Below, piece by piece: positions 54,156 through 64,000 of a stretch of 64,000 bases of DNA. The notes beneath the pieces are model-generated. The model was given only the letters and a program-made list of their open reading frames with translations, was not told where the DNA came from and did not search any database. Made by a program: the position numbers and the translations under genes. Each line of letters starts with the position of its first letter. The first letter of the stretch is position 1. Source of the stretch: Tulasnella sp. 424 (lineage: Eukaryota > Basidiomycota > Agaricomycetes > Cantharellales > Tulasnellaceae); assembly GCA_019633425.1 (NCBI GenBank), contig WSUB01000040.1:124001-188000 (forward strand), in the 5' to 3' direction.

Positions 54156-55420
54156 ATGAGCACCTCAGAGCAGCCTACAACACTCCGGGAACGGAATGCC
54201 CGACTCAACGATTCTGATGCTGAAGATGTCAAAGGCCAAGTTGCTTCTTCCTCTCGAGCCGCGAAAGATAAGGCCGTCGCCGCTTCGAAAGACACCAAGG
54301 ATATCGCAATCCAGCAAGTACGAGTGGCGGCTACAATCGGGACCGAAGCTGTGACATCTGGAGCCTATCTATATCCTATCGAGGTGCGTAGTGGGTCGTT
54401 ACTCGACGTCTGTGAACAAGGGATACTGACACCACCACCACGACGTCACTTGCAATAGGGTATCTATTACCTCATCAGACATCCCCACCTCTGGAAGCCT
54501 CTCGCAAAGCCCATGATTTTTACGGCGGCTTTATCTTTCATTATCACCTCAACAATGTTCCTCTTCACGTACCTACCTCAAGCTGCAGTCCTCGCGCTGT
54601 TCAACGGTCCTCTTGCCTTCGTAACAGCCGTTCCACTCGTTCTCGGAGAGTCGAGCACCATTATTCTTCTCCTAGCGAAAGCATTCTGGTTAACGCCCGT
54701 CCTTGACAACTTGTTTGATGAGGTCAGTGCAAAGGTTACTGTGGAATGCGTTCGGATCAAGTGGCTGATAACCCCGTCCGCTTACGTCTTAGGTCCTCCT
54801 CGCACAGGGGATGACCTCCCTCGTGGCACACGGTCGTGATATAGAAGGCTCAGGATCGGGGAAACGGTTAGGAAAGGCTTTGCTGGCACCACTAAACCGA
54901 TTCACCAAAGAAGGTGACTTGGGATTTTCCTACCTCCCTTGGTGAACGGCACTGAACCGCTTCGTCGTGATAGGAATCATCCAGTATATCCTTTCCTTCC
55001 CTCTAAACTTTATCCCCGTCGTCGGAACTGTCTTCTTTATATTCTACAATGGCAACAAGCAAGGACCGAACTACCACGCGCGGTACTTCCAGCTTAAAAG
55101 AATGAGCGACGCTCAAAAGAAGGAAGAGATTCGTAAGAGGAGAGGCTCTTATACTGCGTACGTCATCCTCTGAGCTCCGTTTCCCTCTATGGTTGACTAA
55201 TCAACCTTTTTTCATTAGGTTTGGAACGGCAGTCCTTGCACTCAATCTTATCCCAGGTGCCTCCATCTTTTTCGCTCTTTCTAGTGCAGTCGGTGCCGCT
55301 CTCTGGGCCGCCGACGTAGAAAAGAAGGCAGGAGCACAGGTGGACGTGAACGCCTCGTCTGAAGCCTCTCAAGATGTGAGCGAAGTTGGGAAAAAGGTCG
55401 ACCAAAAGACCGAACTGTAA
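54156..55420 (+). CDS. RRT8/LDS1-like membrane protein
   Basis: Five exons: 54156-54383, 54459-54722, 54793-54913, 54974-55157 and 55219-55420, about 332 residues. Several hydrophobic segments span membranes: FTAALSFIITSTMFLFTYL, the run beginning AAVLALFNGPLAFVTAVPLV, YILSFPLNFIPVVGTVFFI and the C-terminal AVLALNLIPGASIFFALSS. The phrase FNGPLAFVTAVPLVLGES is typical of the yeast Rrt8/Lds1/Lds2 family, linked to lipid droplets and the outer spore wall. Both ends are hydrophilic. Its last ~30 codons and about 130 bases downstream are repeated at 63258-63474. Confidence 0.75.
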
Positions 55421-55549
55421 CAGTCACGAGTTCCGATACCTTAACACAAATTTGATGTATTCCACACGAGCATTTAAGCTTCCCAACATATATACAGATC
55501 CCTACTACATATTTGTTTCGCCCTCATTCCTCGCCCCTTGATCGAATAG
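55329..55549 (+). repeat. direct repeat, copy 1 (3' end of the RRT8-like gene)
   Basis: About 220 bases, from the end of the last exon of the RRT8-like gene into its 3' flank, recur in the same orientation at 63258-63474. Similarity ends near the word TTGATCGAAT in both copies. Confidence 0.85.
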
Positions 55550-56015
55550 CGGTAAATCCACGACGAACACACCCGCGACACCCGTGCAAGCGGTCTATGC
55601 CTCATCCATATCGAACGCAAACGTACTCGCCTTCGCCCACGCAGTCTTTGTCGGTCGCCTCACCCAGATTAACCCGGCATTTTACCTTAAAATTTGCGAC
55701 GTCGCGCATCTGTGATACACTCAGGATATTCGCTAACCTGGCTGTCGGGGAGACATATGCAACCTTTGCGTCCAAGAGAATATTTTATCGTTCGTGGAGT
55801 TTGGTTGCGGTGATTTCATCAATCCTTGCGCATGCAATCAAGTTGCTGCCTTTTGTATACAGTATATTCAACACCTGGGAGCCCGGCACGGGACGACCAC
55901 ACATCTCAAACAAAGAAATAATGCATTCTGATCGAATTTTACGCGGTGGCCAGGACTACCGGGCCATGCTTTTGGTCGTGGAATAGAACGCCAGAACAAT
56001 GTTTGTTTGTTCCTC
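55550..56015. other. unassigned sequence
   Basis: I see no gene. It lies between the end of the RRT8-repeat similarity and the truncated 3' end of the broken gene at 56016-56646. It should have held the rest of that gene but shows no similarity I recognise. Confidence 0.4.
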
Positions 56016-56646
56016 TCATGCCAAGCGGTCACTAATATTGGGATCTTTACAGCAGTTCGCTTCTTCGTACGTGCATCCGCAGTTGAGAGTTCCAGGCGGA
56101 GCCATGCGAGGAGGGTATGCTCGACGTTCACGACGAGAGTCGTGCCAGGCGCAGAGGGCGTTGCCTGCGCGGTTCAGCGAACAGAACCTCTTGATACGCG
56201 CCTCCGTCCGTTTCTGCCACGATGATTGGAAGTCTGGATCCGCCTCGGTGTTGAGAACCAACGTCGACGATGTAGATCTTGAAGAGGGAGATCCAGCGGT
56301 CGATGACCCTTTATCGCTTCCTCCATTGCCTCCACCCAGCAGCTTCGACTTCTCATTCTCCAACTCCACAACGCGCAGCTGCACCAGGTCGTTGACGAAC
56401 TCCAACTCTCGGACCTTGGTTCGCAGTTGGGCGAGCTCTTCCTCGATCGGGGTGGGAGTGTGGTTCTGGCTTTGCTCCGAGTTGATGAGCGTCGAAGATG
56501 AGGCTGAAGATGGAGTGGGGGTGGATTGGGAAGATGCGGAGAGCTGGGCAGCCAAGCTGAACGATTGGTGATGGGCGTGATGGTGTGCAGCAGCGCGAGC
56601 AGTAGTGTTGTTGAGGGTATACATGCCTGGTTGTGCCGCAGCGGCA
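56016..56646 (-). pseudogene. C-terminal part of a broken gene (coiled coil plus Cys/Arg-rich domain)
   Basis: A minus-strand frame carries AAAAQPGMYTLNN, a His/Ala-rich stretch, a coiled coil (EEELAQLRTKVRELEFVNDL) and then the conserved-looking KRTEARIKRFC, AGNALCAWHDSRRERR and PPRMAPPGTLNCGCTYEEA. Basidiomycete relatives that I recall continue well past CTYEEA, but here the frame turns to unrelated sequence at about 56058 and stops at 56016. It appears to be the downstream half of the gene whose upstream half lies at 61408-62480 on the same strand. Joining the two across the duplicated target site keeps the frame through an alanine run. Function of the family is unknown to me. Confidence 0.6.
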
Positions 56647-59600
56647 TATGACGGGAAAACTCGCCAAATATTACGTGAGATCCACAGCGCAGAGCCACGT
56701 CCATGAACCACAGAGCCACAGCCACAACCACGGCGAATTGTACGATCACGGTGACTTCCACTCCTGCGTTCAACCTCAACTGATAATAAATATTAATAAT
56801 GCACATTCCTTCCCAGCGGCCCGACGGGAAGCGTCGCTAACTCCGTGGGCGGTTGAACTGGGTGCTGACTAAGTGGCGTGTTGGTTATTGTTTGTTTCTT
56901 GGTTCGCTTTACTGGTTCGCTTTAATTACTTACGTTCTAAAGGTGGTCCATTTATGTCCATGCCGGATTTGCGACTCCTTATATGGTCGACAAATGTCCA
57001 TTTTGTGTGACGCCTACCTCGGCTTCTATGCAATATTCTGTACAACGTCTAATCCGCCTTTGTGCCGTCATTCCCGAATGCCAGCTGCATATATGTCGTT
57101 CAATGCGAAGCTAAATGAATAATTAATCGCAAAACCCGCCTCACAGTCCGATCCACGATCTCTCCAACTTTCTGAGATCGTGGGTTCAATATCATCTTTT
57201 ACCGGACTTTCCGATGTGCAATGAGATGCTGCGGCACTGCTATTGCTGGGTACGATTCCGAACTCTCGGCAGTTGTTGTTTTGATGCAATCTCGCTCAAG
57301 GAACACGATGAATCTGTCTCCAAACAACAGTGAGTATTGCCTAAATTACTCAAAGCGATGGCATTCAGCTCTGAGTGACTGTTACTGGAGGAAGTCCAAC
57401 TTTTTTAACGTACGGCAATGCGCGACTGCTCACGAGGATGGCAATAGTTCGACTCTCGCCCGTCAAAGCTGCCTCCCCTCAGTCACGCAGGCCCCACACC
57501 GCCTTCGAAACCGTCGCTCAAGCTGTAGATGATATGACTTAAGCTGTTTAGCGACGATATCCTTTGTCTTGGAATTAGGTCTCGGCCACATCTTCCTCAA
57601 ACTTCAATCGTAAATTCATGAGCCAGCTTCCTCCTCTCGGATCCTAGCCCTTTCAACTTTATACCACTACACTCTGGAGGGTTAGAGATAATAAGTTGCT
57701 ATTACTCAGCTAATAAACATAGCTCTAGATGAAAGGCAAAGGCTATAACCGGCAACTTATGCTAACATGGGTCTGGGCGGGGCACGGTCGTGGCTTGGCC
57801 GAAAAGGGCATCTGTGAAATCAGTGTCGGTAAGCCGCTGAAGAAACCAGCTCTCGATCCATCGGGCCCCTCTCTACCTGTTGTGAGATAGATTTGATGGC
57901 GCTCGGAAGCGCTTGGTACTGGTAATCTGTGACGTATCTTTTCTTCACCTTCGCCGAAGTCTTTGTTGGGTGCGGTTTTGTTGCTCTCTTCGTTCGAAAC
58001 TCTCCCGCACGCTGTAATGACGGAAGGAGAATAACAGCGCCTTTCAATGGCGCATTCACAGTTACCGAACTCGACCCAGCGGGCACGAAATGCGGTGATT
58101 AGAGAGCGTGCTGCCGTGTGACTTCCGGAACCAACGACGTGCTCGTCGGTAAAGGAATATCGACTGGGCGAGTTTGAGGCTAGAAGGGAACTGGTTTATC
58201 GTTTATCAAGGCAATGCATTACCGGGTCCAGTCAAGAAACTCTTTTATGCGCTAAATTATCTTGTAAAGGCAGCGCTTTGTATGGCCATTAAACCTGCCA
58301 AGGCAAGAGGCTCACGGACACAGTCGGACATCGCTGCACCGCTGCGGCCGATCTCAAAACGCGACGGATCTGCGGCTTCTCGCTGTTAGCTCGTGCTGAC
58401 AGCGGCTGACTAAACACTCGCTCACGACTGGTCCCTGGCCTCTGACAGTGTGGCTGTTCAAACGTCTAAGGGTTCCAATGAATTGTCGCTCTTACAACGA
58501 ACGAAGCAGGGTTTGCATTTTCCTGTCAGCGCTCACATTGACTGCGGTAAATACAGGGCGACAAGTCCACATGGTGAGCTATTATACCACCGCGCCTTCT
58601 GGTAGAATTTAGGTTTCCCAAACCCAGGTTGGTGGCGATATGTTCGAAGACCATCAGCTCACCGGGACGGGGCATCCTTTGACGAATTTTAGCGAGATGC
58701 AGAGATCGGCGGCTGGAAGTCGTAGACGGTAATGCGAAAGCGGAATATTTCCAACTCCCGCAACGTACAGCTCTAGAAGGCGCCTAAGTTGGATGGGACG
58801 TGCAGGCTGCACCCCGAAACCCGACCATAGCCGAGCAACGACACGATCAGATAGGCACCTCTTGGTTGATCGTTTTATAAGACTCTCTGCGATGTTAGGA
58901 CGAGTGAAGGTCGCTCAAGGCGGGTGAGCGATGGGGAGAGGTGCTAAGGCTGCCCAATCCGGACTTCGCGAACATCTTCGCGAAAAGTCGATCGAATGGA
59001 AACATGCAGAGTTTCCAGTAATATGGCTGGATCAAGACATTGGTGAGTAATGATACTATCTGACACAACGTCTCTCGGCTTAGAGAACCCGAAGGGGCCG
59101 CGGGTGATGACCAGCGGGGCGCGGCGATTGAAGAAACAGATTGGATTTTGGAAAGAAGTCGCAAGACACACTGCATGCGACGTCGTTTCAGGTCGACTAC
59201 GTGTAGAGTTTCAGCTCTCGGCGGAGGAGTTAACTTGTCGCTTGGTCGGCAGAAACCGAGGGGACGTTTTGCCTCCGTTGTTTATATCTGTACCTCTCTT
59301 GGGCGATCCCAGCCCGATATCACCCGTTCGAATCTCCTACCCTCTCAGTCAACCCTGAAGCCTTTGCTCGTACTTGAATCTGATTCGGTCGTATGGTATA
59401 AGAGGGGTGGTCATTGCGCCTCTCCGTTCGATTCGGACGACAGCTGTTGGATGATTTTTATCGCTCGGGGCCTCGATATTAGGTTCGTGTTCCTTTAGAG
59501 CGACCGGTTGAGTACGTCTTTGTCGCTGACCAAGCGTTCGCTCCCCTAGGCCCCTTTTCACAGACTCGCTCAAGGTCTTCAAGCTCATTCGGGATCTTTT

Positions 59601-61239
59601 CTTTGCCTTCTTTCTCTTCTCTTTGCCTTCTTCCTGTTTTCTTTGCTTTCTTCCTCTTCTCGTAGACTGTATTGGACTATTTTTCTCCCCCAGTAACTCG
59701 GCTTTGATTTGGCTCCAACCTCCGAAGCTTCATGGATTTGCTTTCTCGTCTCCTTCTTCTCTTCTTGGTTCTCGTGTACCCTTTTCTTTATTGTTTCTGG
59801 CTTCTGCACCTCCTTGTATCCCATCAAGCCTCGGTTTCTCATTCTATTTATTCTCGCGATCCAGCAAGTGGTTTGTGTTTCCAATATTGTTTGGTTTCCT
59901 GGTTGGCCCTCGAGCATGAACTTGATTCCCTGAGCCTGAAGTCTTGGAGTGCGCTTAACAATCGTTTCTGTCGATGTGAGGTATTTCAACGAAATGGGGG
60001 AGAAGGTTTGCAGGTAGGGCAGTCCGTTCAAATATATTTGGGTGACGAGTTCCAAGGTTGTTTCATCACGTTGAGAGGATCAAAATGCATGCGTACGCGC
60101 GAAACTTGTTCCAAGGGTCGATCACAGAGCGACCGCAGTAAACCCATGCTATAACTCCCGCTCATCGCCTTTCTCATGCCCCGAATCGCACTTGCGGAAA
60201 TTCCCTCAGAACAGCCCTGTCGCGTTTGGCAGCCGCTACCACGTCTGGTCGCGCGCCCCAACCTCTAAGAGACATTACTTATACCGGCCCGACACCCTTT
60301 CGAATTCTTGCCAGGTCAATAATATTCTATCTACAAATACAAAGGACACTACCTATTCTCTGACTACGCTAGTCGGACCTAGCTAGTAGTAATTCTTACT
60401 TACTCGGTACGGCCCATCCCGTGCGGCGACTGACCGATTCTCACGGTTCGCGCACCCGTCTACCTAAATACCGAAATATCACACTGATGTAAGGAAAGCT
60501 TGGATGATGCCAGTGACAGCTTAAGGACGGTGGGAGGAGCTTGAAGGACGTTCGTGATCGTTGGTGAGAGCCATTGGAGAACCGAAAAGCCGAAAACATT
60601 GACGTGGAGGGTGTCGATGTTGATGAATGCGGCGGCGAAGTCGAGGGAAGGCTTAGTGCATTTTCAAGAGCGCCGGCAACATGTTCCAGAACATCGGCGA
60701 AGTCAAAAACGGTAGTGAACACCTGTAAGAGTCTTAAGGACGCTAGCGGGACCTTGTAGGACAGGGGCAAGACCTTGAAAGTCGGAGAAACGGTAGCAAA
60801 GGGAGGACAACGACGAGACCTCGAAGGATGGCAGCGGGTTTATGAGATCGGTGGCGATAGCTCGTATCCATGGCTGACTAATCTAAAAGATTGAAGAGGT
60901 TGTTAACGACGTGATTAAAAACAATCGAATATGATTGTTCGCCTTATAAAGTCGCTGCCACCGACGACAACGGCAATGGCGACGGCGATAGAGACAAGAA
61001 CTACACAGACCTCATTGCAGAACGTGTTGCATAACATCTATGTAGCTGAAGCCGAACCTAAACAAAGAGAAAATTCTATAAAAGGTAAGCAAAAAGGTTC
61101 ATGTCACGTCAGCTCACTTACCAATTCAAGTTCGAAACGAACGCCCTGTCAGACCGGCGGCAAGGAGGTACCCGGGACGTCCGACAATTTTTTCATACAT
61201 GAACGAGAGTACGAGACTAGCGAGCGTGGATCTGCGTGG

Positions 61240-61335
61240 GCCGTGGTTGTGGATGGTGGTTGTGGACGGTGGATGTGGCTGACGCATGGTTGTGGATGGT
61301 GGATGTGGCTGGCGCGTGGATATGGCCATGGCTCG
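61240..61335 (+). repeat. imperfect tandem repeat, about 30-bp unit
   Basis: Units around the words GGTTGTGGATGGT and GGATGTGGCTG recur, two of them 30 bases apart with small changes. It lies about 70 bases inside the right end of the insertion. Confidence 0.6.
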
Positions 61336-61377
61336 GGGATAACGGGTGGATATGAGACGCGGCTTGAATTTTCGATG

Positions 61378-61407
61378 ACTTTTCAGCTTATAACTTTTCA
61401 GCTTATA
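61378..61407 (+). repeat. two perfect 15-bp tandem copies at the right end of the insertion
   Basis: ACTTTTCAGCTTATA occurs at 61378-61392 and again at 61393-61407. The second copy forms the terminal inverted repeat candidate. A doubled terminal motif is often seen at transposon ends, where it may serve as a transposase site; that role is an inference. Confidence 0.75.
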
Positions 61408-62480
61408 GCGGCAGCCGCAAAGCCATTGCTGGTGAAGGCAAAGCCCGGGCCCTGAGGCATTCCCTCTCTAGGAAGGCTTGCACCAGCGTCAAAGGTACCA
61501 GCGGTGCTATAGTCCCCGTACGCGCTGTAGGTAGCATTGCTAGGACGATTGGTAGAGTTCGTTGGAGGAGGTATGTTCCAGCTCATCGAAGCAGTCGTGG
61601 TCGTGTTCGGATCGGTGTACGCCGAAGTGAGACGTGGGGCTTGGTGAATGTCCTGAGAAATGGGCGATGCTGGAGTGCGATCGTTGATCATCGTGCTCAG
61701 GGACCTTCCAGTCATGGATGGACGACGGTAAGGATGATTATGGTTATCGTTGACGTTGTTCATCGACGGTGAAGGCATGGAGCCCGATCCCTGCTGAGGG
61801 CGCTGCCACTTGACGGTGGGTGTGTATGAGGTGGGTGAGGACACCATGGAAGGTCGTCGACTAGGCGTCAGACCATTGTCGACGGCGGTGGAGAGTGGGG
61901 GGAGGACGACACGGTCCTGCATAGCAGGGTGATGTGGGTGTTGGCGCTGCCATGGCGCCAGGAATCTGTGGGACCGGAGAAGCGGGACATCTTGTGAGGA
62001 GGCCCCTGTACGGTAGCGAAGAAATGTTGACTAGTAGCGTTGAGAGGGGGGTTGCCGATGAGGGACAGGGAGCGAGGTCGCTTGAGCCCGATCGTCGTAG
62101 CCGCGGCGGAAGCGGTAGAAGTAATCGTCAACGGTGGAGAGTGTAGTAGTAGCAGGCGATGTCCTAGCTGAAGGGGACTCGGGACGTTCAAGACGCGGGT
62201 GAGGGAATAGTTGAGACTGCAAGGCCCGTTATTATACGTCGCAGGGACGAGATGCATCCGCGGCGAGCAATATTGCATTGCCAACAAAAGCCATTTGGAC
62301 GTGAAAAGGCTCTATGAAGTGATCGCTGAGGTCCTTTGAGTGCGGTGAAGGAGGTAGTTGCAATGGGGGCAGCGTCCTGTAATAAGCAGGGGATGAGATA
62401 GGATGGGTGTGAGAGGCAGTAGTAGAGGTGAGATGGGATCTTAACAGCAAGGGCAGATGAGGTGAGGCAGAGGAGGTCAT
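61408..62480 (-). pseudogene. N-terminal part of the broken gene (Ser/Pro/Thr-rich)
   Basis: Minus-strand sequence starting MTSSASPHLPLLLRSHL at 62480. Fragments in different frames follow (ERPESPSARTSPATTTL; LKRPRSLSLIGNPP; MQDRVVLPPLSTAVDNG; SRRPSMVSSPTSYTPTVKW; SNGFAAAA). One intron, ending CCTTGCAG near 62219, is plausible, but frame changes near 62110 and 61950 have no convincing splice sites and look like frameshifts. The last frame runs to the insertion junction and in phase into the fragment at 56646-56016. Composition suggests a disordered regulatory protein. It could instead be a live gene whose introns I failed to place. Confidence 0.45.
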
Positions 62481-63257
62481 TTTCTCCTGGGGATGAGGGG
62501 GGGGATGTACTGATATCGAGTTAAGTTGCCCCGCGATTCTATATAGACTCTCCCATCATGTAATCCACAGAACTCCCTGTGCATCCAATTTAAGCTTGCC
62601 AAGTTATCCGAATTGTTAATCAGGCCGTTGCTCATGCATCACGAGGACACTCGATAATCTCCTTTAAGACGCGGATAACACCGGGCTACCGGCTTGAACG
62701 AGGGAGCAGCCTGTAACGCCTCGAGGATAACACAGCATTCTTTGAACGACAGCAAAAGACTGAGATTGCAGATTTTCTTTAACGGTCTAGTCAAGTTTAT
62801 CGAGGTCATCCGCATCGCGCTGACGTATCAGACCCCCGGTTCGTATCATCATCACTCGAGAAAACCGGTGAATTAGAGCGAAAGAAACCGAGACTACTTG
62901 CCGACTATTGAATAATATTTTACAACCCCCACCCCCATTCGCGTCGACTCGATCCGATAAATCTCGCTGCCGTACCATCCCCTCCCGACTGCTACTCGAA
63001 GAAATACGTACTCTAGCGCGGATGTGCGGGCGTGAATAATACGGAGAGATGGCTGGCCACTCACCGTCTATGGAGGCTAGATCAAGTACTATTAGCACAA
63101 ACCGTAATAACCCACTTGCTATCAAACTTACCGCCAAAATACGGCTGCCAAAGACATATACATCAGTCATATTCGTCGGTGGTGAAGAGTCGAGCAGCAG
63201 CTCCTTCGCTTGATATCGAGTGGTCCCGGCGCCTTAGGTTCCTTGTAGTCACCCCGG
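62481..63257. other. unassigned spacer
   Basis: I see no gene in this 777-base stretch between the start of the broken gene and the second copy of the RRT8 3' repeat. Confidence 0.4.
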
Positions 63258-63474
63258 CAGGAGCACAGGTGGACGTGAACGCCTCATCTGAGGCCTCTCA
63301 AGATGTGAGCGAAGTTGGAAAAAGGGTCGACCAAAAGACCGAACTGTAATAGCCACGAGTTCCGATGCCTTAACACAAACGCAATGTATTCCACACGAGC
63401 ATTTTGGCTTCCCAATATATACACATCCCTACTACATACTCGTTTCGTCCTTTTCCTCATTCCTTGATCGAATT
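63258..63474 (+). pseudogene. duplicated 3' end of the RRT8-like gene (direct repeat, copy 2)
   Basis: It matches 55329-55549 in the same orientation, covering the last ~30 codons (AGAQVDVNASSEASQDVSEV), the stop codon and 3' flank. Within the coding part I count three silent changes and one Lys-to-Arg change, plus scattered changes and small indels in the flank. No upstream exon is present, so it cannot make the protein. Confidence 0.85.
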
Positions 63475-63897
63475 TCGAAGCTCATACTAAATCTTTCCTA
63501 TCCGAAAAGCCACCGCACGAAAGTCACTAGTGACAAGTACGCTTGAGGTCGGAGCGAAGCGAAAGTAAAAGGGGCCGGAGTTGGATGCAGATTACTTATG
63601 TAATCTCCACTCTTGATTGTAACCAACCGATATTCTCATTCTCTTCACTTCTTCTGGTAGATACTCGTTGTAAGCGGGGTATCTGGGGTACTGTCCCCCG
63701 CGCACCTTGACGTCCCACGGCATTTAGATTATCATCGAACCTCCAACAGCCGCTCGTTATCTCATCCATCAGTGCAACCTCACGAAAGCCTCGAGAAGGC
63801 AGTATCTCATTTGGCACGCACGACTCAACGACTTTTGCAACGGCCGACTCTTGACCATTCTCCCCATTCCCTTGCCTTCTTCCGACTGGTTGTCAAC
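63475..63897. other. promoter region of the last gene
   Basis: A 423-base gap with no coding sequence seen. The final part before the start codon at 63898 is pyrimidine-rich. Confidence 0.4.
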
Positions 63898-64000
63898 ATG
63901 TCGAACCCTCCTTTGGCGACACTCGCATCGGAACTCGACAACGTGACGGCAGGCATTGATGCTTTACAAGTGGAAGCGATAGGTGAAACCTCGTCCTGCA
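63898..64000 (+). CDS. start of a gene that runs off the window
   Basis: An ATG in the context TCAACATG opens a frame to the end of the window, reading MSNPPLATLASELDNVTAGI and onward with predicted helical character. Thirty-four codons are too few to name the product. The pyrimidine-rich upstream sequence and good start context favour a real gene. Confidence 0.4.
   Translation, partial: MSNPPLATLASELDNVTAGIDALQVEAIGETSSC

Larger units (their letters stand above)
56647..61407. mobile_element. 4.76-kb transposon-like insertion
   Basis: The element is flanked by the direct repeat GCGGCA (56641-56646 and 61408-61413). With one more A that the right end could share, the repeat is AGCGGCA. The left end begins TATGACGGGAAAACT; the right end, read inward on the other strand, begins TATAAGCTGAAAAGT, an imperfect terminal inverted repeat with 10 of 15 matches. 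Removing the insert and one repeat copy rejoins a minus-strand reading frame (NGF-Ala run-QPG). Inside I see no recognisable transposase, only short frames, a tandem repeat near 61240-61340 and a purine/pyrimidine-biased run near 59590-59670. It is probably a non-autonomous or decayed DNA transposon; the class is not determined. Confidence 0.6.

Noticed and set aside
57820..58086. basic 88-codon frame inside the insertion
   Set aside because: Too short, with no recognisable motif; cannot be supported as a transposase remnant.
59326..59340. T-loop-like word GTTCGAATC
   Set aside because: No cloverleaf can be built around it.
59585..60055. 156-codon minus-strand Lys/Glu-rich frame
   Set aside because: It comes from a pyrimidine-biased run (CTTTGCCTTCTT-like repeats) inside the insertion and shows no transposase or other motif.

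Overview
The window looks like nuclear DNA of a basidiomycete, probably Agaricomycotina. Genes are dense and on both strands, and almost all are cut by many short GT-AG introns of about 45-100 nt. The gene set contains basidiomycete-type families: a CPL1-like cysteine-rich protein, HapX with a Hap4-type motif, a FunK1-like kinase and 8-Cys small secreted proteins. I joined exons by hand from splice sites, reading phase and protein similarity held in memory. Nothing was searched or aligned by computer.

Layout. 0.5-2.8 kb: two tandem paralogues of a small secreted, probably GPI-anchored 8-cysteine protein. 4.7-14.6 kb: INO80 chromatin-remodelling ATPase (+) converging on eIF3b/Prt1 (-). 17.0-18.9 kb: a Ran1/Sks1-type kinase (+), converging on mitochondrial fumarase (-) at 19.5-21.8 kb. 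23.4-25.1 kb: heterotrimeric G-protein beta subunit. 27.6-29.3 kb: cystathionine gamma-lyase (-), divergent from an MDR oxidoreductase (+), which is followed by an NTF2/SnoaL-like protein. 34.3-35.5 kb: PEX11 (-). 36.3-37.3 kb: the CPL1-like protein. 37.8-40.9 kb: SPB1 rRNA methyltransferase (+), converging on an SLS1-like mitochondrial regulator (-). SLS1 shares a 212-bp divergent promoter with a large intronless PPR protein (+). 46.8-48.9 kb: HAPX iron regulator (-).

From about 49.8 kb to the end the window becomes accessory in character. It holds a 2OG-Fe(II) dioxygenase gene with an in-frame TAG, a protein joining a possible nuclease-like N-terminus to a FunK1-like kinase, and an RRT8/LDS-like membrane protein. 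Next comes a gene-poor 8.6-kb stretch. Here I find what looks like a 4.76-kb transposon-like insertion, with a 6-7 bp target-site duplication and weak 15-bp terminal inverted repeats, splitting an already damaged gene. About 0.2 kb of the RRT8-like gene's 3' end is repeated 7.9 kb downstream. A new gene begins at 63898 and runs off the window.

The housekeeping genes do not form one pathway. The local associations worth noting are SLS1 with the PPR gene (both mitochondrial gene expression) and HAPX with its GATA-type sites beside an iron-dependent oxygenase.
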